Shown here piece by piece: positions 43,501 through 43,795 of a stretch of DNA of 43,795 nucleotides. This DNA comes from Pseudomonadota bacterium (GTDB lineage: Bacteria > Myxococcota > Myxococcia > Myxococcales > Myxococcaceae): NCBI GenBank assembly GCA_023426545.1, contig JAFAAN010000109.1, positions 1 to 43,795 on the forward strand. The letters are read 5' to 3'. The first letter of the stretch is position 1; each line of letters opens with the position of its first letter. The translations under genes and the position numbers were made by a program. The notes under the pieces were generated by a model. It did no database searches and was not told the DNA's origin. It was given only the letters and a program-made list of their open reading frames with translations.

Positions 43501-43693
43501 GACGGCCTCCGGCGCCGGCGCGGCGTCCCGCAACTCGCTGGGGACGGCGGTGTTCGGCGGCATGCTGGTGTCCACGGTGGTGAACTTCGTGTTCATCCCC
43601 GGGCTCTACGTGCTGATGCAGAAGCTGCGCGGTGACGCGAAGCGGTCCACGGCCGAGGATGAGGCGGTGCCCACGCCCGCCGCCTCGCACTGA
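40547..43693 (+). CDS. RND efflux pump (AcrB/MexB type, HAE1 family)
   Basis: The 1048-residue pump starts FVDFFIRRPVFAIVCSILL. Porter and docking domains alternate with twelve membrane helices. Proton-relay residues are present: the Asp pair in LATGLVVDDAIVVIENIER (helix 4) and the Lys in GLASKNAILIVEFAEQL (helix 10). Length and the G-x-x-x-x-D-x-x-x-P-type segments fit the hydrophobe/amphiphile efflux family. The ATG is 22 bases after the adaptor stop. Together with the channel and adaptor genes it forms a complete tripartite multidrug export system, controlled by the divergent MarR. The substrate is not known. Confidence 0.96.
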   Translation: MFVDFFIRRPVFAIVCSILLTLVGLIAIPTLPIAQYPDLAPPQVTVSSTYVGASAEVVESAVTIPLEQELNGVEGMRYITSTSSNDGTSQITITFDAARDIEVAAVDVQNRVSRAAARLPSQVNQTGIVVNKASSQMLLTVGLFSPDNRYDAKFLSNYADVSLKDAIKRVPGVGDVRIFGERKFSMRLWLDPTELARRKLTPQDVTRALQEQNLQVAAGQVGQPPSTEDQPYQIAVRARGRLVEPEEFGDIVLMRATDGTSIRVKDVGRVELGAENYGNILRFNGKTGVGLGIFQLPTANALDVRDGVYAELERLSKQFPPGMQFQTGTDTTLAVRASINEVIQTLVEAIVLVILVIFVFLHGWRSVLITAFTLPVSLVGTFAFVHLMGFSINTLTLFGLTLATGLVVDDAIVVIENIERLMVERHLSPVQAAREGMKEVTGAVIAISIVLVAVFVPVALFPGTTGAIYRQFALTIAASVALSTFCALTLTPALSARMLKHHEGEKWVFFRWVDKVLDGTKAIYGRNLRRLLKYPVLVLLAFLACIGGTVLLFRAAPTGFIPDEDQGYLIISIQGPEGMSLAQTEKVLAEAESILQEQPEVRAMFAIGGFSMQGSGPNMATIFSSLAPWEERKAKHQSVAALVERLRAPLSRIGGARVMPFQPPAIRGVGSVGGFQYIVEDIDGTSSLDDLAAATQMLVAKANEHGQLRGVFSTFNADTPLLDVEVDRQKAKALGVPIEQIFGTMQVYMGSQYVNDFNYANRTYRVYVQAEQQFRDSPSDIGAFYVRSDTGDMIPLESLVKVEPTVSAQVIRHYNLFRAAELNGQPAPDVSSGQALEAMETLAAQHLPQGMSAEWTGISLEQKESGGQTAIIFALGLLFVFLVLAAQYESFSLPLVIIFSVPLAIMGALGLQLARGFANDVFCQVGLVMLVGLASKNAILIVEFAEQLRESGKNAVDAVVEAAEVRLRPILMTSIAFLLGVVPLMTASGAGAASRNSLGTAVFGGMLVSTVVNFVFIPGLYVLMQKLRGDAKRSTAEDEAVPTPAASH

Positions 43694-43718
43694 GGCCCGT
43701 CGGCGCTCCAGGACGAAG

Positions 43719-43757
43719 AACGGCCCGGCTCCTCACGCGGGGCGCCGGGCCGTTTGG
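43719..43757 (+). terminator. Terminator of the RND efflux operon
   Basis: AACGGCCCGGC (43719-43729) pairs perfectly with GCCGGGCCGTT (43744-43754), a stable 11-bp stem with a 14-base loop, 25 bases after the pump stop. Only a short T run follows (TTT), so termination may be partial. Confidence 0.65.
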
Positions 43758-43795
43758 ATTCCCGCGCCAAAGCCCCGCCATAAGATCGGGGTGGG

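Noticed and set aside
40433..43690. 1085-codon minus-strand open frame across the RND pump
   Set aside because: Shadow of the RND pump gene on the opposite strand; low-complexity His/Gly/Asp-rich translation with no recognisable domain.

Overview
The window is about 70% GC with strong third-position GC bias. It carries a mevalonate-type isoprenoid operon, an Isc-type iron-sulfur cluster operon, a zf-HC2/TPR/CHAT protein and a delta-60-repeat lipoprotein. This combination points to a myxobacterium, most likely Myxococcaceae (Myxococcus/Corallococcus-like). The assignment rests on gene content and composition only.

Layout. (1) 59-4028, minus: a sigma factor, a membrane-anchored zinc-finger (anti-sigma-like) protein with TPRs and a C-terminal CHAT caspase-like peptidase, and a 62-residue unrecognised peptide, followed by a small terminator. 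(2) 4159-9618: a 7TM-type sensor histidine kinase without a nearby response regulator (minus), an EamA transporter, an unknown protein coupled to a DTW-domain tRNA modification enzyme (plus), and a short DsbD-like thiol:disulfide exchanger (minus). (3) 9888-15188, plus: iscS-iscU-iscA-hscB-hscA-fdx with a strong promoter and an overlapping IscR-type half-palindrome. IscS has an extra ~50 residues, and an intrinsic terminator lies between iscA and hscB. (4) 15205-15405: tRNA-Leu(CAG) with its own promoter and terminator. (5) 15412-19412: an LPG-synthase/flippase-like membrane protein translationally coupled to an alkaline-phosphatase-superfamily protein (minus), divergent from an Omp85/surface-antigen barrel protein (plus).

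(6) 19585-21855, plus: a tyrosine/glutamate-decarboxylase-like PLP enzyme broken by a single in-frame TAG; the frame is otherwise intact on both sides. (7) 21980-27411, minus: type 2 IPP isomerase, class II HMG-CoA reductase, mevalonate kinase, diphosphomevalonate decarboxylase and phosphomevalonate kinase. This is the whole route from HMG-CoA to IPP/DMAPP; HMG-CoA synthase is not in the window. (8) 28020-34923: an iron-linked block with a FecA-like TonB-dependent receptor and a delta-60-repeat lipoprotein (minus), divergent from an imelysin-like lipoprotein and a vitamin-K-dependent gamma-carboxylase homologue (HTTM, plus). Two Fur-box-like sequences lie between the two arms. (9) 35181-37333: an HtpX-type membrane metalloprotease and a membrane-anchored coiled-coil protein. 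(10) 37417-43693: a MarR regulator divergent from a complete tripartite RND efflux operon (TolC-type channel, lipoprotein adaptor, RND pump), closed by a terminator.

The most interesting blocks are the sigma/anti-sigma-CHAT/peptide unit, the Fur-box imelysin-carboxylase unit, the amber-interrupted decarboxylase, and the modified isc operon.
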